Positions 43,991 to 54,827 of a stretch of DNA of 64,000 nt are shown here, piece after piece. The translations under genes were made by a program, and so were the position numbers. The stretch is taken from positions 226,910,268 through 226,974,267 of the forward strand of contig JAHLJT010000631.1 in the NCBI GenBank assembly GCA_031308135.1, in the 5' to 3' direction. The notes beneath the pieces are model-generated. The model worked only from the letters and a program-made list of their open reading frames with translations. It ran no database searches and was not told where the DNA came from. Source of the DNA: Acheta domesticus (taxonomy: Eukaryota > Arthropoda > Insecta > Orthoptera > Gryllidae). The stretch's first letter is position 1. Each line of letters opens with the position of its first letter.

Positions 43991-46475
43991 AATAGAAAAT
44001 ACTTTCTCGCATTATTGGAAAGTGTTACAAAATATATTTCTAATTGAAATGAACAATTTCTACAAAAATTTAGAAACATAAGAATCTTAAAACACGATGG
44101 TTTCTTTAAAGTTTAAATTACTAATAAAAATAATAAATTTAAAAAATAAAAAATAAGAACTCACAAATTACTATGTAGTATCTAGAAAATAAAACGACTG
44201 CTAACTTGCTAGTGCTAAAACTACTACTAATTAACGTATAATATTTATAACTATTTAACAAGAAACTAAATTATTTAATACTGAATCTACGACTATTTAC
44301 AATAAGCTTTTACTCATGACTATTTCACACTATATGGCTAATTTACTCACTTCTATATATGCTGTATTACCATGATGTTGTGCAAGCACAATGACTTGAG
44401 ATAGAGAGAGCCTAGTAGATAAATATTATTCCTACCACATTTAGAAATAATTATCTACGAGACATGTAGCTTTTGTGAGACATATAGAAGCAGCAACAAG
44501 CAGCTTCTAATATGAAGGATATTAAGTAATTATGTTAATTAAGTATGATTCACGCGCAGAAAATGTTTTTTTATACGACATAAATACCTACTGTGGACTA
44601 CTTTCTGACCAACAGATCGTGTCACCAGTGTGACGCTTCACGTGGACATTAGAAAAAAACCAATCATATTTATGAATATTTTTCATTAGAAAAAATAATG
44701 GAATTGTCATAGTGACAAGCGACGGCGCAGGGGCCTAGAACGAAATTACGCGAACATCGCATAATTTCGTGAAGTCTAAGCAAGCAACAACAAATAAATA
44801 AAGTCATATTTATTGTGATGTGCCATGAGCAATAAATGTTCGGATAGTGCAAAATTTTGAAAATTGTAAGAACATTACGCGACGTCAGTAGACAAGTGAA
44901 TGGGTATACACCATGTAAGTAAGAGAGCAAATCACGGCAAAATAATTAAAGACCGTTCGGAAGCTTTTAAGGAAGCGAGACACTCAGATAAATTTCACCG
45001 ATAATTTATTTAAGAGCCGTACATTAATATATAACAGAATAAGAAAGAAAATGCAATTTTCGTCGCAGAACAATGCCGAGGACAAAAGACGAGTGAGACA
45101 GTGTTGTTTCCCAAGTTTTCCTGGCGAGCGCAGGAAGTTAGACGTTGAGATGGTGGATAGGTTTGGTGGAGAACGCGTTGAGGCTCCAGTGTGTTGAGAG
45201 AACGTCGAGATGAGATGCTGAACTGTTATTGTGAATAGAATGGCGGAGTTCCAGATCTATGGGACCTTTGAAGAAAAGATGCGGATGTAATTGGTGACGT
45301 GCTGCTCAACGTTCCCTAACTTCGAAAAGGGAAGTGTTATGATTTGCTTTCGATTGTCTGGTGGCACATTTTTTGTAAGAAGGCCAAGTTGTGTGTTTTG
45401 ACGAACCATAAAAGGAATTAATAACTATACAAAATAATTGTAATTATAAAATGGCCACATTTAAAGGAAATGAGCGTGTGTGTATGTGTAAATATGTGTG
45501 TGCGTAAATATGTGTGTGTATGTGTGAGATAAATATTGTACGTTTTGTATCAAGTGTTTATTGTAATGTCAAGGGTATTTAATTGTTTATGTTTGGTAAC
45601 AATGTTATTTGTAAGAAGCGACCAACGATTCCATCGAAACGAATGAATTAATCAACATGCCAATTGATGGTGGCTTTGAGATTAGAATTCTCGTGTTTTT
45701 ATTGCTACGTAGTAATATTCAGCAATTGAAGCTGCCCAACGGAGCTGTTTCAGTGGCTGCCAAAAGTAAGGCAAGGAAGGATAAAAATATTTATCCACTT
45801 TGATGTTCTAACGTGAAACATTAGAAAACTGAAAAAAGTGTCCTAATAGAAGTTATTAGATCGCTCAATGTTGTAATATTCCGAAGCTTACCATTAACAA
45901 AAGTCAACACTTCAAAAAACATATATTTATTACAAGCATTGATTACATTTGTAGCAATGAAGGTAGCAATGAAGCAGGTCTTCGAAAACAATGTCCAGTT
46001 AAAACAGTATTTTTACTCCAAGTTACGTACCAATAAGTTTAAGAATGGCCCCAATGTGTTAATGCCAACACGTTATATTGTGTATTTCGCATTTTTGTAA
46101 TTTACAAAAAAGCGATCATGATTTGTTTTTAAAGGGCGAAGACTAATGTATTTTTTCAACTCTCGAAATAATTAAATCCCTCGACATTTCCTCTCCTGAT
46201 AACAAATTCTCTCATATTCTTAGTTTTCATATTTGGAACCTTAATTTTAAGTATCATAGTCAACTAAATTTTGTACTATCATATTTTTCATTTCTTCTCT
46301 TCGAAAAGCTCCAATTATCCCTAATGTTACCTCCATCATTAAATAATGATCGTCATCTGCCTTCAGTAAAAATCTTATGGATGTCTTTTTTTGCAAAAAT
46401 TCCTAATTTCTTGGGCACATATCCGTTACTTGGTCTCTTAAGACTCGACACCACTTGCGTATACTTACTTTTATC
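43991..46475. other. AT-rich spacer
   Basis: No gene recognised. A short TGTGTG-rich stretch lies near 45475-45525. Confidence 0.4.
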
Positions 46476-46477
46476 AA

Positions 46478-46620
46478 TATTTTTACTTCCCTGTACGTAC
46501 ATATATTGTAGGGAAAGTTATGTGATGCTGCGCGAAAAAACGGATTTTCGGGAGGGAAAACTCTTACTACAGGGCCTTGGTACCGAAAAAGTGCATAAAT
46601 CTAGTTGCTAAATTAAAGAA
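46478..46620 (+). repeat. Family A copy interrupted by Crypton copy 2, left part
   Basis: TTTTTACTTCCCTGTACGTA, TGTAGGGAAAGTTATGTGATG, CTTACTACAGGGCCTTGG and TAGTTGCTAAATTAAAGAA. It stops in the middle of the consensus and resumes near 52690 with ACACCTTACACACGGTG and TGGGTCCTTGATACCG. Confidence 0.7.
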
Positions 46621-46654
46621 TAGTATATTATGTAATTAGTTTATAATTTTGTCC

Positions 46655-46736
46655 TTTTTTGCACGAATAAGAAGATACCACCGAACGAACGACGTTAGGA
46701 GTGAGTTCGGTAATATCTTCTTATGAGTGCAAAAAG
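46655..46736. other. Stem-loop 2, conserved 18-nt loop
   Basis: TTTTTGCAC pairs with GTGCAAAAA, ATAAGAAGATA with TATCTTCTTAT, CCGAAC with GTTCGG; bulges GA/GA and CCA/TAA. The loop GAACGACGTTAGGAGTGA (46687-46704) differs from loop 1 by only two bases, whereas the stem is entirely different. It lies about 215-300 bp upstream of recombinase exon 1. Confidence 0.85.
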
Positions 46737-46949
46737 TAATATATAAACGAGTTGCATACACAATTTTTTTACATAACAGTATTATAAGGATTTAAGGAAG
46801 CGAAATTAATTTGGATGTTAAGTTGTAATTCGTAGTTGTAGTAGTTCTCGAATTTATGTTATGACGTCATGAATTCTGCCTAAGCAACTAATTTGTTTAC
46901 AAATGGCAATTAGTTTGAAAGTCGCGATTCAAACATAATGATTTGATTT

Positions 46950-47290
46950 GCCCAGAGAAATTGTGGACGAAGCTGCAAAATCATAAAATGCTTCGATACC
47001 GAAAATGTCTTGCAAACTTTATGAGAGAGAGTACTTAAAGTTTAGGAAATAGGTGGATGAAAAACATGCAAATTTATTATCCGAAGCTGTTGTTCTTTCG
47101 TATCAGTCGGTGCAGGTTGGTTAAGTTAGTGTAACGCACATGCTAGAATAAAGACGTTTGTTAATTTCAAGCATGCTTCTTTAAACATTAAGTCCACAGC
47201 ATGTAAAGCGTCGACACTATGGTGCACTTATTCCAAATTAAAGGCAATGCTAAAGATCGAAGACAATATTGATTATAGGAACTTTTCATG
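46950..47290 (+). pseudogene. Crypton copy 2 recombinase, exon 1 and first part of exon 2
   Basis: Decayed counterpart of 11967-12477. Recognisable pieces are PREIVDEAAKS, KLYEREYLKFRK (copy 1: EVYEREYNLYKLWK) and, after an intron-like gap, STLWCTYSKLKAMLKIEDNI (copy 1: SCLWPYLSMLKMLRVKENI). It contains stops and frameshifts and is cut at about 47290 by the Penelope-like element. Confidence 0.65.
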
Positions 47291-47384
47291 AACATATATA
47301 TGTTTATAACGTCCCTATTTTATTGTTGGTAGTACATTTTTGGTTATGAGATAACTATTATTTATTAACATCATTTCTTTATTT

Positions 47385-47425
47385 TTTCACAACGTTTCGT
47401 TTCACTTGTTCCCTTCATCAGGTGT
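47385..47425 (-). other. Candidate hammerhead-like core in PLE terminal region
   Basis: Minus strand has CCTGATGAAGGG and, 15-20 nt on, GAAACGAAACGTTG. Penelope-like elements are known to carry hammerhead ribozymes with CUGAUGA and GAAAC core boxes in their terminal repeats. A clear stem II is not seen here, so this is only a candidate. Confidence 0.25.
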
Positions 47426-47899
47426 TCTCTAAAATAACAATTATATTTTGTTAACTTTCATGTTACAATCATAACTATAAATTTATCTCAATTAACATAA
47501 AAACATTAATTCATTCTTAATAATATAAGAAGATTGTCATTTAAAATTAAAGATTTAAAAACAATATTTAAAAATATTTTTTTTTGTAATAGGACTCTAT
47601 AATGTATCAAAATTTAAAGATTAAAACCATTCACATTTTATTATACATTGAGAATATATATATACATTTTTACATTAAGAATATGCTTCGTACAAAACAT
47701 AGTTGAGAGGCTCACCTTTATGTATAGTTCATCGTGTATGCAGTGCCGTCCTAGTACATTCTTTCAACTTTAAACGACTCGATCTTCTAATGAGAGGCCG
47801 CTCATATGCAGTCGCGTCACCTTCAAAACTAGTGAAGGCCGCGTCAGGCGTGTTTGTGTGAGGAGAAGGGATTGACGATCGATTCACGGAACTTGCATT

Positions 47900-48330
47900 A
47901 TTTAATGTTTTTAAAAGAGTTTACATTCTTGTTCTTAGAGCTTATACTACCGTATCATATTTGGATGCCATTTGATTAGCATCTATTACGGAATTCATTG
48001 TTTTGCTTAATTGATATTTATAGTTTCTGAGATTAGTCTAGATAATTTTCTTGTCTCGTTATCTCTAATTTTTTTCCATTGTCGAAGTCAATTTTATGAT
48101 GTAGTTATATCCTGTGTTTGGTAATAGAGTTTTGTTTCTCAGTTACTTCTTTGATATTTTTCTTACGTTCATTAATTTGCCTTGGTTTCCTTTTAGTTTG
48201 TCCTATGTACTTCCTTTAGTTGTCCTTTGTACTTCATGTCGCAATCTTGGCATTACTTTCATACACAACATTCTCATTATCGTTAGTGTCAATTTTTCTT
48301 TATGATTATACAGTGATACATACAGATATG
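47900..48330 (-). pseudogene. PLE GIY-YIG endonuclease remnant
   Basis: Minus strand, frameshifted: TVYIIS, then KYIGQTKRK, INERKKNIKEVTEKQNSITK, HKIDFDNGKKLEITRQENYL. Y-I/V-G-Q-T-x-R followed by an R-x-x-E-H-like region and N-H-x-I-D-F matches the C-terminal GIY-YIG domain of Penelope-like elements. Confidence 0.6.
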
Positions 48331-49089
48331 ATATATACAGTTTCTGTTTTGTCTTTAAGCCATCTGTTTATTTTATTAGTGATTTCTGGTATATATGGTA
48401 ACGTTATTCTATTGTTTTTTTTCTTTTCTTTTCGTAATTGGTTAGTGTTTAATTTATATTTATTTGGTCTTTTCTTTATAACTTGTTTAATGACTTTATC
48501 AGGGTAATTGTTGAGTTTTAATATATTCTCTTCTATTTTAATTTTCTATTTTACATATTTTTGTTCTGACAAAAGGACAGCTCTATCGACAAAACCATAT
48601 ATTACAGTAATTTTATGCGTTTTCGGGTGAGATGACATGTAATTCGGTGTTTTTCCCCGTATAAGTTTCCTTCCTATACCAATTTGTGGTCAATCGACTT
48701 TTTTCTCTTTTTATCGTTATATCAAGAAAATTAATTTGTTGATTAACCTCATTTTCAACTGTGAATTTATTACCAGAATTATATGAATTAAATTTATTCG
48801 AAGTTTCATGAATATGATCTCTATGTATAACCAAAAACATGTCATCTACATATCGTTTGTAATAACTAATCCTAATTTTTTCATCATTATTATTTTCTAA
48901 TATAGATTGTTCTAATGTTCTTATAACAATATCGGCTAGAGTCCTACTGATTGCACTTCCTATTTGTGTGCCGTCAATTTGTTAATAGACCTTATTGTTG
49001 AATTGAAACGCCATATTGTTAAGTATATATTTTATTGGCAATGTAAATTTCACCTATTGGGATAGTTATACAGTCAAACCTGGATAAGT

Positions 49090-49275
49090 GAAAACTGGAT
49101 AAGTGAGAAAACTCTATATAGTGAGAGTAATAGCCAGGACCCGTCATTTTAAGCTCCCAAAACCTCTATTAGCGAGAAACAGAAACCTCTGTAAGAGAGA
49201 GTCGTTTTTCCCTCATAGACCTCCGTAAGTGAGACTGCTACTTATCTATACCTCTATAAGCGACAGTCGAGCTTT
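49090..49275 (+). repeat. Tigger left subterminal repeats
   Basis: At least five copies of a short word like CCTCTATAAGCGAGA (variants GTAAGTGAGAC, ATTAGCGAGAA, GTAAGAGAGAG) spaced about 25-35 bp. They resemble the end of the TIR (AAGTGA/AAGCGA). Mirror copies lie at 51205-51290. Confidence 0.75.
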
Positions 49276-49512
49276 ATTTACAAATTTAACATGTGCTATT
49301 TTATGACTCATTCTTAACTTTCGTGGAACTTCCTACCATTGTTTTTGTATTCTCGTCAATATTGTTCCTATTCTATTTCGTGGAACTAAATAACTTTATT
49401 GTTGTTATTTATCGCATCTTTTCAAATGGACACGTGTGCCTGTGTACCGTCCTGTTTGTCAGACTTACTCAGTTTATAGTTTCAACTGCGAAGGTAAGTT
49501 CTGTTCTGCATC

Positions 49513-51033
49513 ATGTCCAAAACGGAAATTAAAGTACTGTCATTAAGTGATAAACTTAAAATAGTGAATGCGTTTGAATCCGGAAAATCGCGAAATGAAA
49601 TTCAGAGGGAGTTTAATTTACCAGAATCCACCTATTATAAAATTATTAAATCAAAAGACTCTATAAAGTCTGAGTGCTCTGATGGACATGGAAATATTAA
49701 GAGGACTAGAGTTTCTGAATTTCCCAATATCGAAAAGTGCCTTTTGGAATGGATAAAACAAACTCTCGATAAGAATATCCCCATAGATGGACCTTTGTTG
49801 AAAGAAAAATCAAAGAGTTTGCTACAAAACTGGGAATCCAGAACTTTTCTGCTAGCAACGGCTGGTTAGAGGGTTTTAAAAGGCGTCATGACATAGCTTT
49901 CAAAAAAGCAGCTGGAGAAAGTAAATCTGTGGACCAGGTGTGTGCAACCAGTGGACTGAAGATCTGCCAAATCTTTAGAAGGGTATGAACCAGACGATAT
50001 TTACAACGCGGATGAAACTGCTTTGTTTTTAAGTGCCTTCCGGATAAAACATTTACGTTTAAAGGCGAAAAATGCCATGGAGGAAAACAAAGCAAGGAAC
50101 GCCTTACACTTCTCCAGTGTGTAAACATGAGTGGTACGGACAAACTCCCACTTCTCATCATCGGGAAATCAAGCGACCTAGATGTTTTAAAGGTGTCAAG
50201 ACTCTACCCGTTGATTATGCAATAATACAAAGGCTTGGATGACCAAGATATTATTTAAAGATTGGTTGAAAAAAGTTGACAAACAAATGAAGATAAACCG
50301 AAAAAAAATTCTGCTATTCATTGACAACTGTGCTGCCCATACGGACTTACCAACACTTGCAAACGTAAAAGTAATGTTTTTACCTGCTAACACCACTAGT
50401 AAACTCCAACCATTAGATCAAGGCATCATTCACACTTTTAAACGCTTTTATCGCAGAGAAGTCGTTAAACATATTCTTACGAGTCTGGAAGAAAACAGTA
50501 GCCCTGACATTAACGTACTTCTAGCTATGAAATTTGCTAGAAAAGCATGGTACTTAGTCAGTGACGTTACTGTCAAAAACTGCTTCAAGAAAGCTGGGTT
50601 TTGGAAAAGTACAGATGAACAAGGCCTGCCAGAGGAAAATGATGCTGAAATTGGACCTAGCAACGAGGAATGGACTAAGCTTGTGTCTCACAAATCCAAT
50701 ATGTTAATGCCGAGCTTCGACGATTTCGTTCAAATTGACGACGACGTAACTACCGCTGGAGAACTAACCGACGACGATATCGTTAAGAATTGTGTGAACA
50801 CCTGTATTGCTGGAAATGACAGTGAAGACGAGGCACAGATTCCGGAAACAGAAATAAAGATCATTCCAATGAAGCTAGCTTTGAATGCGTTGGAGACGGT
50901 GCATCAGTACTTTGAATACGCGGCGGTTGTTGATCAAGCAATATTAGACAAAATTTATGAGTTAGAGAAAAACATTCAAAATACAAAAACAGAAACCCAA
51001 ACGAAATTGACGGATTTTTTTGAGTGCAAATAA
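49513..51033 (+). pseudogene. Tigger transposase, frameshifted
   Basis: ATG at 49513 begins MSKTEIKVLSLSDKLKIVNA, the CENP-B-type helix-turn-helix (N-E-I-Q-R-E-F-N-L-P-E-S-T). The first frame ends at 49869. The HTH-CENPB region and start of catalysis continue in other frames (NGWLEGFKRRHDIAFKKAAG; YNADETALF with the first catalytic Asp near 50015). From 50239 an open frame gives LLFIDNCAAH and TTSKLQPLDQGII (second and third Asp, 30 residues between them), then an acidic tail. Asp spacing suits the pogo/Tigger DD30D group. At least three frameshifts between 49800 and 50240 make it inactive. Confidence 0.9.
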
Positions 51034-51204
51034 GTTCTAAATAAAATAAAATTACATAGTAGTACATGAATTTTTGTTTTGTTTTCGTAAGCATTTAAAA
51101 ATATATACTTATGTACATAACATATGTTGTGCATGTCATGCACATAATTTTATCATAATAAATATTTACTACATTCGTACTTGCTGTGACTTGTTATTGC
51201 TGCG

Positions 51205-51300
51205 TACCCATATAAGAGAGAAACGCTATCCATGTACCTGCATTAGCGAGAAACTCGGGTTAGTGAGAAACCTCTATAAGCGAGAATGAGATTGTGCTCC
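51205..51300 (+). repeat. Tigger right subterminal repeats
   Basis: ATAAGAGAGAAACG, ATTAGCGAGAAAC, GTTAGTGAGAAACC and ATAAGCGAGAATG in tandem just inside the right TIR. They are in the same orientation as the left cluster. Confidence 0.75.
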
Positions 51301-51549
51301 CTTGAACTCTCGCTTATCCAGGTTTGACTGTATTACATTTATTTTGTTCGAGTAATGTCTCTACATTTTCATAGATTAGAGCATGCGGTATTGATGGAAA
51401 CATAGCTTCAATGTCAAATGAGGCCATCACATATTCGCTCGGTAAAGTAATTTTTCTAAAAAAATTGTGTTATAAAAATATATGTAATGTAAAATATAAT
51501 GGTAGTAAATGAACTGTAATTGAAACTTATGTAAGTTTAGTTATGAAAC

Positions 51550-52250
51550 AAGCAAATGTGGAATATCAACCTATAAAGGCAATGGTATTTTCCCAACAAG
51601 ATGTAAACACATTTTTTACAAAAGCTGATGATGAAATTTTTCTTTTAATGAATGTATAAAAATGACAGTGGCAATAATAGTTAAGTTTTATTTATTAACT
51701 GGTGTATTGTATTAATAACTGGTATTATTTTCAGGTTGTTGCTATTTTTGGCATATTTGTTGCTTGTAGACGTGTCGAATTGTACAATTTGTGCATCAAC
51801 GATGTGAAAGAGGAAGGTACTGTTTTGATAGTGAACATTAAAGCGACAAAAAACGACAAGCCCAGAATATTTACTATCGTATCCTGTGAAGAATATAATT
51901 ATGTTGAATTCTGTAAAAAATACATTTCCTTAAGACCCTAACATGTTAAACACTATAAACTCTTTTGCTTTACAATCATGGCAAATGCAACTGCAATCCA
52001 ATTGGTATCAATACATTTGCGAAAATACCAAAAAATATTGCAATTTTTTAAAAATTACCAAATGCAGAAAAGTACTCTGGTCATTCTTTTAGGAGAACAT
52101 CCGCGACGTTTCTCGCAGATAATGGTGGTGATATCACTACACTTTAACGTCATGAAGGATGGCGGTCTATAAGTGTAGCCGAGCCATACATCGAAGAATT
52201 GGTGAATAACAAGATTCAAATAGCTAACAAGGTATTGGTTAGTGCATAAA
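51550..52250 (+). pseudogene. Crypton copy 2 recombinase, rest of exon 2 and exon 3
   Basis: Exon 2 end: FSQQDVNTFFTKADDEIFLL then an intron at the same place as copy 1; exon 3 after TTTTCAG near 51735: VVAIFGIFVACRRVELYNLC, VKEEGTVLIVNI, a TAA in ISLRP, then frameshifted GHSFRRTSATFLADNGGDIT and GWRSISVAEPYIEELV. All catalytic boxes (R-R-x-E-L, H-x-x-R, W, Y) can be recognised but not in one frame. Ends near 52250 (NNKIQIANKVL). Confidence 0.75.
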
Positions 52251-52689
52251 GCAACGAAAAAACAAGCACTTTAAATATAATGCATGTTCCGGAGTGTCAC
52301 TGACCAATTTATCAAATTGTACAATTAATGTACATGTTCACAAGAATTAATTTGATGTTTTTGTTGTCCTTATTATGTTGTTCTTGTTATATTACCAAAT
52401 AAAAACAATATATAATTTAAAGGAGTAATAAATTAATCAATCAGTTTTAAAAGTAAGTTTTTTCATAACGTATTTGATTTTACTGCGAACATTGCAATCT
52501 ATTTACATGGTACCACTGCCTTCTTGAAACTAAATAACTGATAATATACATAGTAGCCGTGACTATTACGTCAGTGATGGCTCATATTTCGTGCAGAAAT
52601 AGCAATGAAGTAATGATTCGTGTATGAATATGCCATATTATGATCGATTTTGTTAATGGAAAAGGGTTGTTTATAACGCTGGTATACAA

Positions 52690-53610
52690 AAACACCTTAC
52701 ACACGGTGCAGTGCACGGTGCAATCACTGTTTTGTGGGTCCTTGATACCGAAAAACCAATTGAAAGCAAAACGTTTGTCCGTCCGCGTGTCTGTCTGTGA
52801 ACAACGCTAGCGACTAAAGTGCTCAACCGATTTTCTCCAAAATTGATACTTCCCGATCGATCTGACTAATCTCGTGACCCCTTGAATTTGAAACCGATAT
52901 TTTAGTTTTGGGGGATCCTTTACATGAAGCCCTCCGGACATTTTCAAAATTTTCTCAAAAACGGCTCCAATTTTTTTTCTTTAAACTTCTTGTAAGAATA
53001 GAGTAAAATGCACTTATTAAGGTGGCATAGGTCTGAGTTTCACATATAACTGAATTTTCGAAAATTGCGAAAGTTGAATTTTATTCGGCGTCTTCCTTCA
53101 ACTATAAAATTGCAGATAGAGGTTTTTCCTTCAAATAATATTTGTTCTTTAAGGTCATGTCTATTTTTTAGAAAAGTTTAGACGTTTTTGCATAATATTG
53201 CGTGCAATATGAGCAATTTTTAAAAAAAATACAAAAACAAGAATTTCTCACAAACGGCTCCTAATTTTTTCTTTAAACTTCTAGTAGGGATAGTGATAAA
53301 TGTACTCCATTAGATGGCATAAACGCTATATTGCTCTATTCTTTTGTTTTTTCAAAATTGCAAAAATGTAATTTTTTTGACTTGCCTCTCACGTGGTTAA
53401 TATTGCATTAGCGGCGATTTCTTCACATATAGCATATTATTACATAGCATTAGCACATGTAGCATTATTAATGATTACATGTGCTTTAAATAATTTCAAG
53501 TAAAATTTCTTGAGAACTTAACCATTCTGATAAATGGCTCCAAATTTTTTCTTCAAACGTTTGGAACAGATAATGCTAATTGCACTCTTTAATATGACGT
53601 AAAGCTTATT
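52690..53610 (+). repeat. Family A copy interrupted by Crypton copy 2, right part
   Basis: TTTGTGGGTCCTTGATACCG, AACAACGCTAGCGACTAAAG, CATGAAGCCCTCCGGACATT, TTTTCTCAAAAACGGCTCC, continuing the left part at 46478-46620. The middle and right of the family decays after 53600. Confidence 0.72.
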
Positions 53611-54636
53611 TTGAGGCATTAGGGAAGGTAATATATTTAACGTAGAACTAACAAATACATTTCTTTTACTGTAAGGAGTTCAGATAGCTGATTATGACAT
53701 TTAGAAATATTTAGCTCATTTAGATGCATTCTTGTGTAAAATAGTATTCTTTCTTTTCTGTATCAGGCTGCAAATACAGTAGCAGTTAAATTTATTCATG
53801 TTTCTAAATGTTAATAATGATTACTGTACGTGGCTGACGAAATAAATGCAGATATACACCATTGACACTTTGTTTGAATAGGTTTAATTGGACTTTTTAA
53901 AGTTTTAATTGAGTTTTTAGTATGTTAGAAATTATAATTTTCGTCGTTCTAAAAACAATTAATTATATATTTCAATATTAGGTAACTGCGAGAAAAAAAT
54001 GGGCCCTAGCACCTCTCGTTTCACGGTCTTTACTTAGGTCACTTGTAAAGTTGTTGCAGGTCCAATTTTTGTTAAACTCTAAATTGTCGAAAATTACAAA
54101 CGTTTCTAACAATGCTGTACCACAACTAAAGAAATGTAATATTGGGAGAGAATAAAAGTAAATTACACTTCTATATGTTGCACCGGCGCAAAACCTACAT
54201 TCTATTATTGAGAAATTTTTGGAAATTAGAATTACCATTCTTGCCGTAGAATACGATAAGTTTTTGTTCTCTAATATTTGTACACTAAAAGTTCCTACCT
54301 GATTCTGGGAATCCCATTATATGCGGTGTTGCCGCACTTATTTCATCTCTGAATGCGAGTATAGTAACACGCACGAGGTTTCGTATTACGTCGTTATTAC
54401 TAACCTTAATTAGCAACACGCAGTCGTCATCAGGGGTGTGCAAGATCAAAGATTATAAAAGAAAAGTCTCATCATATCTTGGAAGTGAAGTTATTGCATT
54501 TGTATTTGGTATGATTGGTAACTATCTTCCGTCAATTAATTTCCTGTAAATATGATTTCAACATTTTGTCTGGAACTCAGTGTACTACTTCTTCATAGCG
54601 AAGGTCTCGTAAATCATAAAGACGTGAACATTCTCT
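53611..54636. other. AT-rich spacer
   Basis: No gene or repeat recognised; the minus-strand frame at 53978-54238 has no motif. Confidence 0.4.
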
Positions 54637-54827
54637 AACTTGCTCGGCCTAGCAGTGGTAGCGTACGCACGTCCCGCTGCGCGGCAGCGCTTACCTTTGC
54701 CTCAGTGGTGCCAAATGAAGATAAGCGTTAGGTGGTGACCGACGGATACGGAGCCCGTAACGGGCTAAGTTTATTTAAAACATTTTTTGTGACTTTCTTG
54801 CATCAGTTAAGGGCCGATTTATTGTGA

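Larger units (their letters stand above)
49071..51330 (+). mobile_element. Tigger/pogo DNA transposon, 2260 bp, with TIRs and TA target duplication
   Basis: TIR CAGTCAAACCTGGATAAG at 49071 is matched perfectly by the inverted right end at 51313-51330. TA lies on both sides (49069-49070 and 51331-51332), as expected for Tc1/mariner-pogo insertion. It carries a frameshifted Tigger transposase with a CENP-B-like N-terminus. Inserted in the RT of a Penelope-like element. Confidence 0.95.
47295..51480 (-). mobile_element. Penelope-like element (5'-truncated), split by Tigger
   Basis: Minus strand. RT blocks: SFDIEAMFPSIPHALIYENV (51380-51440), then after the Tigger insertion GTQIGSAIS-x-TLADIVIRTL, YYKRYVDDMFLVIHRDHIHE (YVDD box near 48838-48852), INFLDITIKREKSRL and WYRKETYTGKNTELHVIS. 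FLD-x-x-I followed by W/Y-RK-x-TYTG is characteristic of Penelope-like RTs. Further on are LPYIPEITNKINRWLKDKTE and a decayed endonuclease. The first RT blocks are absent, so the copy is 5'-truncated. It interrupts Crypton copy 2 exon 2. Confidence 0.85.
46622..52690 (+). mobile_element. Crypton-like element copy 2 (decayed), with nested PLE and Tigger
   Basis: The family-A repeat is interrupted here. Own sequence: stem-loop 2, recombinase exon 1 (about 46950-47110), exon 2 (about 47190-47290 and 51550-51655) and exon 3 (about 51735-52250). About 4.2 kb between the exon-2 halves is a Penelope-like element that itself holds a Tigger transposon. Edges are placed by loss and return of family A, so they are uncertain by a few tens of bases. 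Confidence 0.7.

Noticed and set aside
54601..54790. Host tRNA or SINE at the Jockey 5' end
   Set aside because: A-box-like GGCCTAGCAGTGGTAGCG exists, but its position at the start of the Jockey element after a matching target word favours the LINE 5' UTR.
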